Part shown: in pieces, positions 11,661 through 22,962 of the stretch
Layout: each line of letters opens with the position of its first letter
Position numbering within the stretch: the first letter of the stretch is position 1
NCBI RefSeq assembly: GCF_964340395.1
Contig: NC_135566.1
Location: 396,001 to 460,000 of the forward strand
Reading direction: 5' to 3'
DNA length: 64,000 bases
Origin: Glandiceps talaboti
Taxonomy: Eukaryota; Hemichordata; Enteropneusta; Spengelidae
The notes under the pieces: model-generated
Databases searched by the model: none
What the model saw: only the letters and a program-made list of their open reading frames with translations
Told to the model about the DNA's origin: nothing
Position numbers and translations under genes: made by a program

Positions 11661-14600
11661 TCAATCTGATTCTTCATCTGTATCCTCTGCTAGTACAACA
11701 GCTGGTTTGATATTTACTTGCTGTGATGTATTCTGGGATTGAGATGATCCAAAGAAGATAGACTTGAACTAGAAAAGAAGATTGTCTACTGTCAGTATAC
11801 ATTAAGACTACCTGAATATTGACACTATTAATATTATACTGGGTAGATATCAAGATTGTCTAATGTCAGTATACAGTAAGATTACCTGAATATTGACACT
11901 ATTAATATTATACTGGGTAGATATCATAGCAATTTCAACAAACAGTATTACTGGTATACATTTGAGAATGTAAGAACAATTTTTCAAAAAAGTTTTGACA
12001 GTAGATATTTTCATTACATTTTGTAAGTAGTATACATACTAGAAATATGTTTTTAGTAAAATCTAATAATTACATTGGTCAAAAACCCCCAAATGAAGTG
12101 TTATCATTTCTAAGGAGAAATCAAACACAGCCATAAATATGGATAAAATGTGACATTACCAAGTACATATACTAGGGTACAAGTATATCCATTTCATAAC
12201 TCATTTCTTACAAGTTTTCACAAATTATATGTCACATCCAAACAAACCTGCTGTTTCAAAAACTACTTCATGAATAAAACTGAAATGATATGTCAGTTAT
12301 TCCACTCACCAGTCATCAATAAATATTTAAATCTACATATTAAGAACAGATTTTCACTTTGAATATAATGTGTTTTTGTGACATTGTTAAGATGGAACCA
12401 TTGCACCCAATAGTCATGTAACCCTCTGTCTTTTGACACTACTAAAGAGTCAAATAATATGATTTGCTCACCTTTTTAGCTGGTGGTGTACTGGGTATAA
12501 ACTCAAACTCATTGTCATTATCATCATCACTTGGCATATCAACATCTGATGTTGTCTGGTCAAGATCACCCACAGTATCACTGGAAGGTTTGTCTTGTTT
12601 GTCTGTGGTTGTAGTACTCCTTACAGACTCCACTGTCTTGGTACCCCTATCCTGCTGCCTAACTGGTCCTACAATATAACAGAGTGTCTTGTCAGTGTTT
12701 TACTATGGTATGAGAACCCCAGTAGCAGAGAGAGAGAGGAAATCTGGTAAATATGACACAGATTGCAATACTTTGAATGCAGAACCTAGTAAAGCTCCTG
12801 GGGAACTTGGGTAACGTTTTTTTAACTACTTCCCACCCCATAACAAAAACAGTGGTGGTAGTATGCATACAAGAATAACAATGTTACATGTATGGTGACT
12901 TCATAAAATATCTGTTCTAACAAAAAATGGACACTCGATATGATGGTGCTATGCACGATTAAACTTCAAAATCAACCTCTTTAAGCATATTAAACAACTT
13001 GTTGATACAATGTATGGGTATGTGTGTATCAAAAACTTGAGGTTTCAATCTTAACTACACTGTAGGTAGAAAACCAAACACATCTTGATACTGTACGTAT
13101 TCTCTACAGATTGTTTATAATAAATCTATGTATAGGCTATCTTTACACAACGTTTTCAAATAAAAATGCAAATATCACTTTCATGTAATGCATTACATGA
13201 TGAAGTTACATGATAGGCCAACAAGCGTTTTTGACCACTGATACGGAAACACCAAAGACAGATTAAATTGAAAATGAGGTTGTTGCATACGTGCAAACAT
13301 TAGTACATCATAGGTGGGGGCCATTCCTAATGTCAAATATGGTTCGAATTGTTGTGTTTTTGGTCTTTTACATGACATAGTTATTCCACTTACACCTGTC
13401 TACATGGACTGCACTTTAGAATAGAAACAAATAATTTTCAAAATAATCCATTTTCAGCGGCATTTTCAAATCACTGCATTTTTATGTGTTTTTGTTGTCT
13501 CTGTGTAGACAATAGGTGGTACAAACACAACAAAAAACAATCATGAAGTTGGAGTTTCATTTGAAAGAAAATATATAGACAGGTTCCCTTTCTTGAGAGT
13601 GTCTTGGATGGCTCCCTACTGTGGCCATAGATCTAATAATTCATCAAAGGAAGAAACAAAAGAATGACAAGAGTTCAGGCTATTGCTTTAGAACCTTGGA
13701 TACAGAGAACATAGAAATCTTTGTAAAACTCACATACTTTCTGATATTTTGGTGGGAATCTATATAAAGCTCATGTGTACAAACCCATAACAAACTGCCA
13801 GTCATTACATTACATGTCATTAAAGTAATTAACAGAATCACCTTGGAATGTAAATGATTCACTTGAGGCATTACTGTTATCATCTCCCTCATCTACAACA
13901 TCTCTTGGTCTCCTAGCAACTACATCTTCCTTTCCACTATTCCACTTTGGTAGAAATCGGTTTGTTTCATCACTTTGCTTAGCATCTCCAGCCCCTTTCC
14001 TTGTATTACTTGTAGATGGTTTGGACAAATCAGTCGTCCTAAAACTAAAAATACACTCTCTCAAATACATCAAAGCAAATTATTTATATCCTATCTCATC
14101 CCTGTACTTAGAATTTTTCAGGAGTACAATCAAAATGAATTATCACTTTGCTAAATTTCTCATAAATTTTTCTGGAAAGTGGGTTTTATAGACCTCCATA
14201 GTATGGCTTATGGGTCCCTCCTAAAGTCAGCTCACTTTCACTGTACATCCTTGGTTTGCAAAAACCACATTCAGGTTGTAAAGATTAGTATTACAGCTGA
14301 TGTTAATCATTTGACTTTATTCATGTTGTAAAGTTTTTATTGCTGAAATTTTGAGAGTGGTACACATTTAATACTACCGGTAGTAGCTCAACAACACATT
14401 GACTTATGCAGAAAGAAAGGCATATTTTATCACACCAAAACAACATTCTAGTAGGATGTATTATTTACCTGTTTTGAAATGGTTTAGTCCCTCTATGAAT
14501 TTCTTTGATACTACTCTCACTCCTGTTGTCTGGTTTCTTGTTTTGCTGTCTTGCCTGTATTGGTGTTTCTTTAGTTCTGAAAACAATGCATGTACAAATC

Positions 14601-15233
14601 CTAAGTTTAGGACTTCATACAATTTTCAGGAATCTTCTACATTTCACTCAAACAAAGTTAATAATAGAAAGTACTAGTCAATATAATAAAAGCCATTCTT
14701 TTAATTAAACTGTACTTCTCACAAAACTGATAATAAACGAAAGGTAAAAGGTACAATTTAAGAACAGTGAACCAAGTAGTGTCTTCAGTTATCAAAATGG
14801 TTTCCTAAACACTAACTCAACCCTTACTACTAATTAGTAATTTTACTTAATCTTTCATTTTGCAGGTTTCCAATGCATAAAGACATTAGCATACAACAAC
14901 ATGGGTTAATGACGACATATTTAGTCTACAGATTTGGAGGCTTGCTGATAAAAAGACAACCAATTTTACCTGTGCCTCTGTACTGTTTTTTGTGTTGAAG
15001 TAGAAATAGAGGATTGTTGTTGTTGTTGTTGATGTTGTTGAGCAGAGTTCTGTGTTGATGATGGTTCTGCTAGTGTAGCAAGTACAAAACTAGCTTCAAA
15101 TACACCTTCTCCGTCTAAACAGAATACTATGGGTCTGAAAATAAAGTTATCAAATGTTACAAGATGTTATTCAATCCTATTTTTCCAAAATTGAAGATTT
15201 TTGTGTAACCCTCAGCCAGCCAGATGGACAGAC

Positions 15234-15266
<33 letters not shown>

Positions 15267-18200
15267 GTAAGTCAGCCAGTCAGCCAGTCAGTCAGTCAGT
15301 CAGTCAAACAGACAAATTCACTCTCTGCTGACAATTCATTTCTTTACTGAATTAGAATTTATCAAATATGAAATGCATTGTTCTTGTACACAGCACCTAA
15401 TATATGTTGTTCTATGTACAATAATCACTACATAAAAGTTGATACTTACTTTCCTAACATTTCAAATATAACTGATATTTGAAGACCACAAGAATCAGCA
15501 AATGATAATATTGCCTGCGATAAATTAAAAAGAAGAATATTAACAAAACCATGGATGAGGAGAATTAGATAAAACTCTGTAAGTTTATCCATAACCCTGC
15601 TGTATACTTTGCAATAATATACTAATTGTTCTCCAGTGCTCTACAAACTTAAATGAGGTGTCAAGGGACAGTGAGTCCGCTAGTAACTTCTTATACTGTA
15701 GTCTGGCTGTCTTTCATTTGATGCATGTAAAGTTAGTCATGCACAGTTACATCTTAGCAGTCATCAGAATCAATAAGTGTAATCTCTTTACCATAGGTAA
15801 TAGTCATTTTTGTCTCTATATCATGGCTAAACTCAGGAAACAATCCTTTCTTATCTTCAACCATTCACAAAGAAAGTTGTCATGGGTTTGTAAGCTCTCT
15901 CATTATAAAAATCCCAGAGAGTACACTGTACATCTAATTTGTATATTACAAACAACACATCAATATTGTGGTAGTCTACACTGGGTATTCACATTGACTT
16001 ACTGATCCATTTCTTTTTAGACCAAGTGTAACCTTTGTGTCAATACCCTTCAACCACCCTACCCCTGACCCCCACCCCAGAGATTTCATGCTGACATCCT
16101 CAATTCTTTTAGACAATGTAATCCGTGTAAATGTCCTTCAACCACCCCCACCCCGACCCCCCGCCACCACCCCAGAGATTTCATGTCAACTTACCCTCAA
16201 TTCCTTTAGACAGAATGTAACCTCTGTGTCTATACCTATTGTGTAATCTTCAAATTCTTCAGGTAGTAAACACATTTCTGTATGCATTACCCTTGTAGGA
16301 TCTGTGTAGGATGAACAATATAAATGAATCAACAATAGTTTGAACCATAGAGTCAGACAATTTTATATTTTCTAGCAGATAAAATAATAAAATACAGCAC
16401 AAGTTACGGTTACTGTGGTTTGAAATTGAGACACTGAATTTGAATATTTACATGTTTCAATTTTGATGATAATGGAAGAGGTGCAAACCCAGAGTAAGTC
16501 AATTTTATGATGTGTTCAAAGGTCAAGTTCAGATTAGGATCAAAATTGCATGATACTTACCAGGTTCATCATCTACATAGTTTTATTTGTATGATACTTA
16601 CCAGGTTCATCTACATAGTTTTATTTGTATGATACTTACCAGGTTCATCATCTACATAGTTTTATTTGCATGATACTTACCAGGTTCATCATCTACATAG
16701 TTTTATTTGCATGATACTTACCAGGTTCATCATCTACATAGTTTATTTGTATGATACTTACCAGGTTCATCTACATAGTTTTATTTGTATGATACTTACC
16801 AGGTTCATCATCTACATAGTTTTATTTGCATGATACTTACCAGGTTCATCATCTACATAGTTTTATTTGCATGATACTTACCAGGTTCATCATCTACATA
16901 GTTTCATTTGTATGATACTTACCAGGTTCATCATCTACATAATTTTATTTGCATGATACTTACCAGGTTCATCATCTACATAGTTTTATTTGCATGATAC
17001 TTACCAGGTTCATCATCTACAGTTTTATTTGTATGATACTTACCAGGTTCATCATCTACATAGTTGTATTTGTATGATACTTACCAGGTTCATCATCTAC
17101 ATAATTTTATTTGCATGATACTTACCAGGTTCATCATCTACATAGTTGTATTTGTATGATACTTACCAGGTTCATCATCTACATAATTTTATTTGCATGA
17201 TACTTACCAGGTTCATCATCTACATAATTGTATTTGTATGATACTTACCAGGTTCATCATCTACATAATTTTATTTGCATGATACTTACCAGGTTCATCA
17301 TCTACATAGTTTTTTAAACTAACTCTCTCAGGGGAAACAATGATACTTATTTCTTCCTGTGATGTTTGGAAATTACTAACTGCATCACATAACAACCTGT
17401 TAACAAATTGATCAATGATACATTAAATGGCAATACATAATGGATCTTAGTCTCATTGTGATAGATATGTCAGCCAGAAAATGGAAGCAACACATACAAT
17501 ACGGTGACATGCAGTATATATCATGTATATATAGTATATTGTTCCACAGTGCTAGAAACAGGTAGAGAAACTGACAGTCAAAGTTGTATCTCAAAAGAAA
17601 ATGGCAGGAACACATGTACATATGTCAGTACACATACAGTTTATTGCTATACAGAACTACAAACATGTTGAAACAAATCACTGATTCTGTCTACCAAATG
17701 AAGAAACTATCAAATTTGAAAAGCCTAAACAAATTCCTATAGGACATATTTTAGGAATACTTAAGAATTCCTATAGGATTCTTTTAGGAATACAAAAGGA
17801 TTCCTACAAGAGGTCTTTTAGGAATACTTGAAAATTCCTGTAGGATATCTTTTAAGTTTTAGGAATACTTTAGTATTCCTAAAAGACCTTCTATAGGAAT
17901 CCTTTAGTATTCCTAAAAGATTTCCTATAGGAATCCTTTAGTAATTTCCTAAGAGAATCCTATAGGAATCATTTTGTTTCCTAAAGGATTTGCATGGTGG
18001 AACATACCAATATATGAAATCATGACTGATCGTGTTAAAATGCAGAAAATTCAAAGTTCTGTTATTGTAATCTCCATAAAAAGTGACATAGAAGTGCTGA
18101 AGTTTGGTCTACCTGAAGATTTTTTTTAAATGACAGAAAACGATTTTAACACATCTTTAGGACTTCAGGGAATATGTCCTTTAGGAATCCTATAGGACTC

Positions 18201-18997
18201 CTATAAAAATCCTTTGGGACACGATGGTCCTGATTCCTATAGGACATTTCCGTAAGGGTTCAGCTGGCCATCACAAGAACAGTAAGCCTTCAGCTCAGTA
18301 GTGATCACATAGAGGCAAGACTAAGTATTTACCTTGATTGTGCTACTAATTTATTTGGACAGAGATCTTTGGAGAAGACAGCTTGCAGTGATTCAGTTTC
18401 TTGATAGGTTAGGTTGTATGTCTTTGTTATACCTGTTAAATAAAACATAAATATTTATCAACATTATAGATATCCAGGCATCATTATGACTTTTTCATAA
18501 TTCCCTCAGTTCTAAGACATGGACATTTATAGATTTTAAGTGGTCTTTGTTACATATATCAAGACTGCATGGATTCAATTGACTTTAGCCAAATGTACAT
18601 AAAGTGTACCACAAAATCATGAGAACAGAATTATGAAAAATACACAGTTAACAGCTTTTGGAGTCTTTAATACGACTACTACTTACCATGTTTACACATA
18701 TAAGGTAAATGTAAGTCTACTTACCATGTTTACAATATAAGGTAAATGTAAGTCTACTTACCATGTTTACAATATAAGGTAAATGTAAGTCTACTTACCA
18801 TGTTTACAATATAATGTAAATGTAAGTCTGGAATCACTGTTGTTTAATTTTATCTTGCATTTCTCAACCGTCTTCTCTATTGTTGATAGTGACTTAAACA
18901 CTGACAAACAAGACTAAAATAAAGAAAATTACTTTTTGATAACAAATACCAATAAATTATTTTCAGTTGTCATTATCATGTCATTGTTGTATCATAT

Positions 18998-19039
<42 letters not shown>

Positions 19040-20442
19040 CGATGACGATGATAATGACGATGACGATGACGATGACGATGGCGATGATGACAGTTTGTTG
19101 AGCTGTCTTCACGAATATAAATGTGACATAATTTTGGAGTATCAATAATATCAAACACCAATATCCATGGTCTAAAACTTAGTGTCCATGCTCCATGCAT
19201 ATTTAACAATCTCTACTAAAATGTACTGACTTAGATTAGTTTGCTTAAGTTTACAGTACATTGTCACTTCAGTCAAACACATTGTTTAGTTACAGACAGT
19301 GACTGTACCACCTTCAAACCTGAATAACCATGTTACTGTATAATCTTTCACAGTGGTGCATTTCAGATATATAAGTTTCCTCAGAGTGTCTTTATCAATG
19401 TATTCTTTCCTGTGGCTTTGTGTACCGTTACTTGTTTTGGCAGAGGAGTGATTGAATATACAATGTAAATGACCTACCTTCATGGTAATTTTACATTTGA
19501 AAGCACTGTCTTCATCCTGTATTTGTTGAGATGAATTGAGTACTCTACCATCATCATAAATGTAGAAAAATGTTGGTGCGAAGGTAAAACAGGCATAAGC
19601 TGACCTCGAGGAGTTCACAGTTCTCAAAGCAAGCTGGTAAGGTAAAGAAGATTTTGTTTTGTTTGTTTGTTTGTTTGTTTGTTTGTTTGTTTTGCAAATT
19701 AAAGATGATATTTGATTTCATTAAACTGTCCAAATTCTGTGGATGGCCAAAATAATACTGACCACTACTAGTAGTAATATTTAGATTCATCTCAAAACAT
19801 TTACATACTATACTGATGAGTAGTGAAACATTATTCTTAAAATGCACATTTGTTAATTATCATTATATTCGTAAATCATTAAAATTCTTAAATTATGAAT
19901 TCTAGTTTAATTAGGAAATGTTGCAAATGTTGGTACTGTATATGTATCTTACGCAATTAGCTATACACCAAAGCTCCAAGTGTAATTTGACAACCTGATC
20001 TTTACTCACCCCATGATCAAGTGGCTCAATGTACAGATCTTCACCAATTTTTGATAGGCAATGGATTGTACGTCCAAACACTGTAATGAAAACGATAGTT
20101 GATACAAAATTTAAAAGTACAAGTATTAGACATTAATTCACTATAATTGAATAGAACTTTATATAATTAAACCCAGCTGGATGTGTTGATCATTTATTAC
20201 TCACACGTTATTCGTTAATCATATCTATTTGTCTATTTATTTATTTATTTATTAACTTTAATGTATTCATTTTGTAAAGCCTTGTGAAACGTAACTTACC
20301 TAGTCTACATCAATTCGGCACATGGTGAATTTTTAATAAAATTAAAAACAATAATATTATTATTGGGTTACCACATTACAAAAAAAAACACCCACAAACA
20401 AACAAACAAACAAACAAACAAACAAACAAACAAACAAAACAA

Positions 20443-20478
<36 letters not shown>

Positions 20479-20682
20479 GCTTTTTTGTGAATTTTCAATA
20501 TCATAGGGAGGTGACATTTTTTGCGGGAAAATAGCATGTCATTCGTGCAACAACAAACACGACTCGACTGCATATTTGACAGGCATTCTTGTCTTGTGCA
20601 ATATTATGTAAAACAAGATTATAAAACTTATCAAGGATTCTCCTTAACCTTTGACATTGTTTCCTGGAATAATACACTTCAT
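11661..20682 (-). CDS. RAD9: Cell cycle checkpoint protein RAD9 (9-1-1 clamp subunit), 13 exons, 509 aa
   Basis: RAD9 is the PCNA-like subunit of the RAD9-HUS1-RAD1 clamp, loaded at damaged DNA to activate ATR. Exons in transcript order: 20649-20682, 20010-20080, 19478-19633, 18799-18913, 18333-18432, 17290-17396, 16195-16301, 15450-15514, 14970-15134, 14469-14576, 13842-14038, 12472-12668, 11661-11768. Every junction is AG/GT and in frame. The start [15 protein letters not shown] matches the RAD9 N-terminus, as do [45 protein letters not shown] and FVLATLAEP. The PCNA-like domains fill about residues 1-280. The tail is long, polar and contains a Gln run. The end carries [15 protein letters not shown] and [13 protein letters not shown], matching the vertebrate nuclear-localisation and acidic phospho-tail that binds TopBP1. 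At 509 aa it is longer than human RAD9A/B (about 390-430). Synteny points to the pre-duplication RAD9 at the RAD9B locus. Confidence 0.97.
11774..11930 (-). repeat. Tandem duplication of about 75 bp beside the last RAD9 exon
   Basis: Two copies share AGATTGTCTA, GTCAGTATACA and ATATTATACTGGGTAGATAT. The first copy begins about six bases outside the final RAD9 exon, within its acceptor tract. Confidence 0.85.
15199..15306. repeat. (CAGA)n and (CAGT)n microsatellite, RAD9 intron
   Basis: Runs of GACAGACAGACA and CAGTCAGTCAGT alternate with interrupted copies. Confidence 0.9.
15990..16240 (-). repeat. Three degenerate copies of the RAD9 exon 7 / intron 7 boundary
   Basis: The exon 7 end and its donor (plus strand about 16,180-16,240, CTTACCCTCAATTCCTTTAG) recur about 97 bp and 190 bp downstream in the transcript. 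The middle copy has CATCCTCAATTCTTTTAGAC and has lost the donor. The far copy near 16,000 keeps GACTTACTGATCC, which is GTAAGTC on the transcript. C-rich spacers AACCACCC/CACCCC join the copies. Confidence 0.75.
16549..17310 (-). repeat. 42-bp array copying the RAD9 exon 6 end and its splice donor, 19 donors
   Basis: On the transcribed strand each unit reads GTAGATGATGAACCTG (the last exon 6 codons) followed by GTAAGTAT and then about 20 intronic bases. I count 19 intact copies of the donor: the exonic one at 17,290/17,289 plus 18 in intron 6. Two unit subtypes (GCATGATACTTAC and TATGATACTTAC on the plus strand) roughly alternate. Read-through past the first donor meets an in-frame TAG within about ten codons, so only the exon-proximal donor gives the full protein. 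Confidence 0.95.
17727..18262. repeat. Foldback block of TCCTATAGGA-type palindromes, RAD9 intron 5
   Basis: The left part repeats ATTCCTATAGGA ... TTTTAGGAATAC. The right part repeats the inverse, GTATTCCTAAAAGA ... TATAGGAATCC. They meet at the perfect palindrome TAGGAATACTTTAGTATTCC near 17,865. A further TCCTATAGGA block lies at 18,165-18,262 after about 170 bp of unrelated sequence. This looks like a foldback element or a palindromic satellite, with no open frame. Confidence 0.75.
18683..18832 (-). repeat. 37-bp array copying the RAD9 exon 4 end and its splice donor, 4 donors
   Basis: On the transcribed strand each copy reads TTGTAAACATG followed by GTAAGTAG, then ACTTACATTTACCTTATA, which itself mimics the exon sequence CTTACATTTACATTATA. 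The exonic donor is at 18,799/18,798 and three more lie downstream in intron 4. Using a distal donor would add an immediate in-frame TAG. Confidence 0.9.
18996..19091. repeat. (GAT)n/(GATGAC)n microsatellite, RAD9 intron 3
   Basis: A pure GAT run passes into GACGAT hexamers. It gives spurious poly-Asp and poly-His frames. Confidence 0.95.
19661..19692. repeat. (TTTG)n microsatellite, RAD9 intron 2
   Basis: About eight TTTG copies lie near the exon 3 acceptor. Confidence 0.9.
20387..20477. repeat. (AAAC)n then (CA)n microsatellite, RAD9 intron 1
   Basis: Consecutive CAAA and CA runs are directly visible. Confidence 0.95.
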
Positions 20683-20923
20683 CTTGCATCAGATAGTGCG
20701 CTTTTCGGGAAAAACTACAAATCGAACAAACTACTGTTGACGAACTTTCAACAGGGCCGCCATTTTTCTAATTGACCAACTCTCTCCCGAAGATAATATG
20801 TGATCTTATTTTTGATTGGTCATACTGACGCATATGGTAACTCTAAGCCAACCCAACTCCTTCTCTTATACAATACTAGGTGACGCCATCAACATGCGCC
20901 AGTAGTTCTGCGCATCAGTCAAA
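20683..20923. promoter_or_regulatory. Bidirectional RAD9/VPS29 promoter
   Basis: The two start codons point away from each other across 241 bp, so both promoters must lie here. Visible elements are an inverted CCAAT box (ATTGGT at 20,815-20,820), ATGCGCC and TGCGCAT half-sites resembling NRF-1 motifs near 20,894 and 20,908, and GCCGCCAT near 20,757. CpG is more frequent than in the flanks. Head-to-head arrangement of these genes is also known in human, from memory. No TATA box is evident. Confidence 0.75.
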
Positions 20924-22962
20924 ATGGTGGGTGTCTCTCTTTCTCGTTCATTTTATGCTTATTTTCTTCGGTTTAGCCGAATTTAATGTTATTTTAAAAC
21001 AAGGATGCGATTGAATATATATTTAAGGTAATTGTGATGTAACTAACTTAGGAATAACGACTCATCTCTTTGAGATACTAGCTGGTCAAAATATCATGTT
21101 AGTCATGTGACCCCGGAAGTGGTCGATCATAAAATGTTGGCACACAGATTTTAGTCGTCATGTGATGTTGTATATTAAGTGAGATTATGATAATTTGAGA
21201 ATGTGAACTGTAAATGATTGTTAAATTACTGAGAAAGTCAATTTTACTATTTATTTGTTACTTCATTGCCTAATAAAGGAATCGAGCAAGCTGTACATGC
21301 ATGGATCATTGAGGTTATCCTAGTCCTCATACATTATACCTCCATGGTAAGATATTGGCAGTGCGTTTCATTACATGTAATAGTCTTCAAGGTTAATTTT
21401 TGAATTCATGGAAGGGTTATGTATTGTCATGCAATGATGTGTATAAAGTATAAGAATACAAACACAAAGATAAATGTAGATATATGTGAAATTTAGAAAG
21501 TGTTTTATTCTTACTTACTGTCTCTATGTACTTGCATGGTGTATTTATTAATTTATAGTGCAAGTACAGTAATCATTATCAGATGAAGTCCTTATTCATT
21601 AAATTTTGAAACATTTTACCATTTGAAGCTCAGACGTAAAGGAAATATACTTCTTTTTCTCCCCAGTTGGTTCTTGTACTTGGAGATCTTCACATACCAT
21701 ACAGGTGTAACAGTTTACCTGCTAAATTTAAAAAGCTGTTAGTTCCAGGAAAGATCCAACATATTTTATGTACAGGTAATCTGTGTACCAAGGAGTCTGT
21801 TGATTACCTCAAAACATTAGCAAGTGATGTCCATGTTGTCAGGGGAGACTTTGAGGAGGTAGGTGTCAATGATTATTGATAGTGTTCAATTATCAAAGTT
21901 AAATATGCCAGTTTCAGCTCTTGAATAGTTAATGCAATTCTTTAAATTTATGTCATTTTCTATTTTTCTGTGATCCCAAATTTTCATCTCTAAGAATGGT
22001 GGGCTGGGTGTCATTCCAAAATCTTTTAATTCTTTTTTCTCTGCTTTTTGAGAAAAATGAAAATTAATATTATTTTGCCTTTTTTTCTTGTCAGAATTTG
22101 AATTACCCAGAACAGAAGGTGGTAACAGTTGGACAGTTTCGTATTGGCTTATGTCACGGACATCAAGTGGTTCCGTGGGGTGATATTGAAAGCTTAGCAT
22201 TGGTAGCAAGGCAGCTAGATGTTGATATTCTCATTTCTGGACAAACACATAAATTTGAAGCATTTGAACATGAAAATAAATTCTTCATAAATCCAGGGTC
22301 AGCTACAGGAGCTTACAGTCCTCTTGATACGTAAGTATTCTTTCTGTCTGTGTCTGTATATAATATACACCGGAAGATCCTGTCTCAGTGTCTGTAAGTA
22401 TTGTACACTGAAAGATCTTTTCTCAGTGTCTGTATATATTATACACTGGAATATGAAGGATTGTGTATTTGTAAATATATCATTGGAATATTTTGAACAT
22501 CAAGCTCATACAGCTGCATGCAGAGTATCAATAGTATGTGCAAATCATTACTAACATGAAATCCACCATCTCCATGTTGGAATTTCCAATGATGCAAAAA
22601 TACAGGCAAATATTCTTATATGTAGCCACTCTGTGCACTCTATAGGGAATTCTTGGTTTTCCTTGAACTATGGTTTCAGTTGGGAAGGGAGAGGGGGAGA
22701 TTTTAGAGAGGTGATGGCATTTTTTGCCAGTTTGTATGGACCAAATTGCATTCATGGAAACTCACATTTTCAGCTTTGGCTTGACAAAAAAGACAATATT
22801 AAGATGCAGTTGTTGACTGATATATTTTTCCTTTGTCTTTTCTTCAGGAATGTGTCACCATCATTTGTTCTTATGGATATCCAGGCATCAACAGTAGTAA
22901 CATATGTTTACCAGTTACTAGGTGAAGAGGTCAAAGTTGAAAGAATAGAATACAAAAAGTAA
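20924..22962 (+). CDS. VPS29: Vacuolar protein sorting 29, retromer subunit, 181 aa
   Basis: VPS29 is the metallophosphoesterase-fold subunit of the retromer (VPS26-VPS29-VPS35) and retriever complexes, which return cargo from endosomes. Four exons: 20924-20926, 21667-21858, 22095-22330, 22848-22962. The first coding exon is just the ATG followed by GTGGGT. It joins TTGGTTCTTGTA to give [12 protein letters not shown], the expected N-terminus. Very highly conserved blocks follow: [85 protein letters not shown] and [20 protein letters not shown], ending [10 protein letters not shown]. The length is within one residue of human (182). It shares a promoter with RAD9 and converges on the FAM216 gene. 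Candidate AATAAA signals lie near 23,344 and 23,726. Confidence 0.98.

Noticed and set aside
15658-16005. 115-codon plus-strand frame opposite RAD9
   Set aside because: No recognisable domain; it overlaps the decayed exon 7 duplicate and has no splice context.
16549-17310. CRISPR-like appearance of the 42-bp direct repeats
   Set aside because: There are no unique spacers between repeats, the host is a spliced eukaryotic genome, and each unit is a copy of an exon boundary.
18936-19209. Poly-Asp and poly-His frames
   Set aside because: They are translations of the GAT microsatellite in RAD9 intron 3.
20281-20330. ATGTGCCGAATTGATGTAGAC before a donor as RAD9 exon 1
   Set aside because: The frame needed to enter exon 2 contains a stop; the exon at 20,649-20,682 gives the expected MKC start and correct phase.
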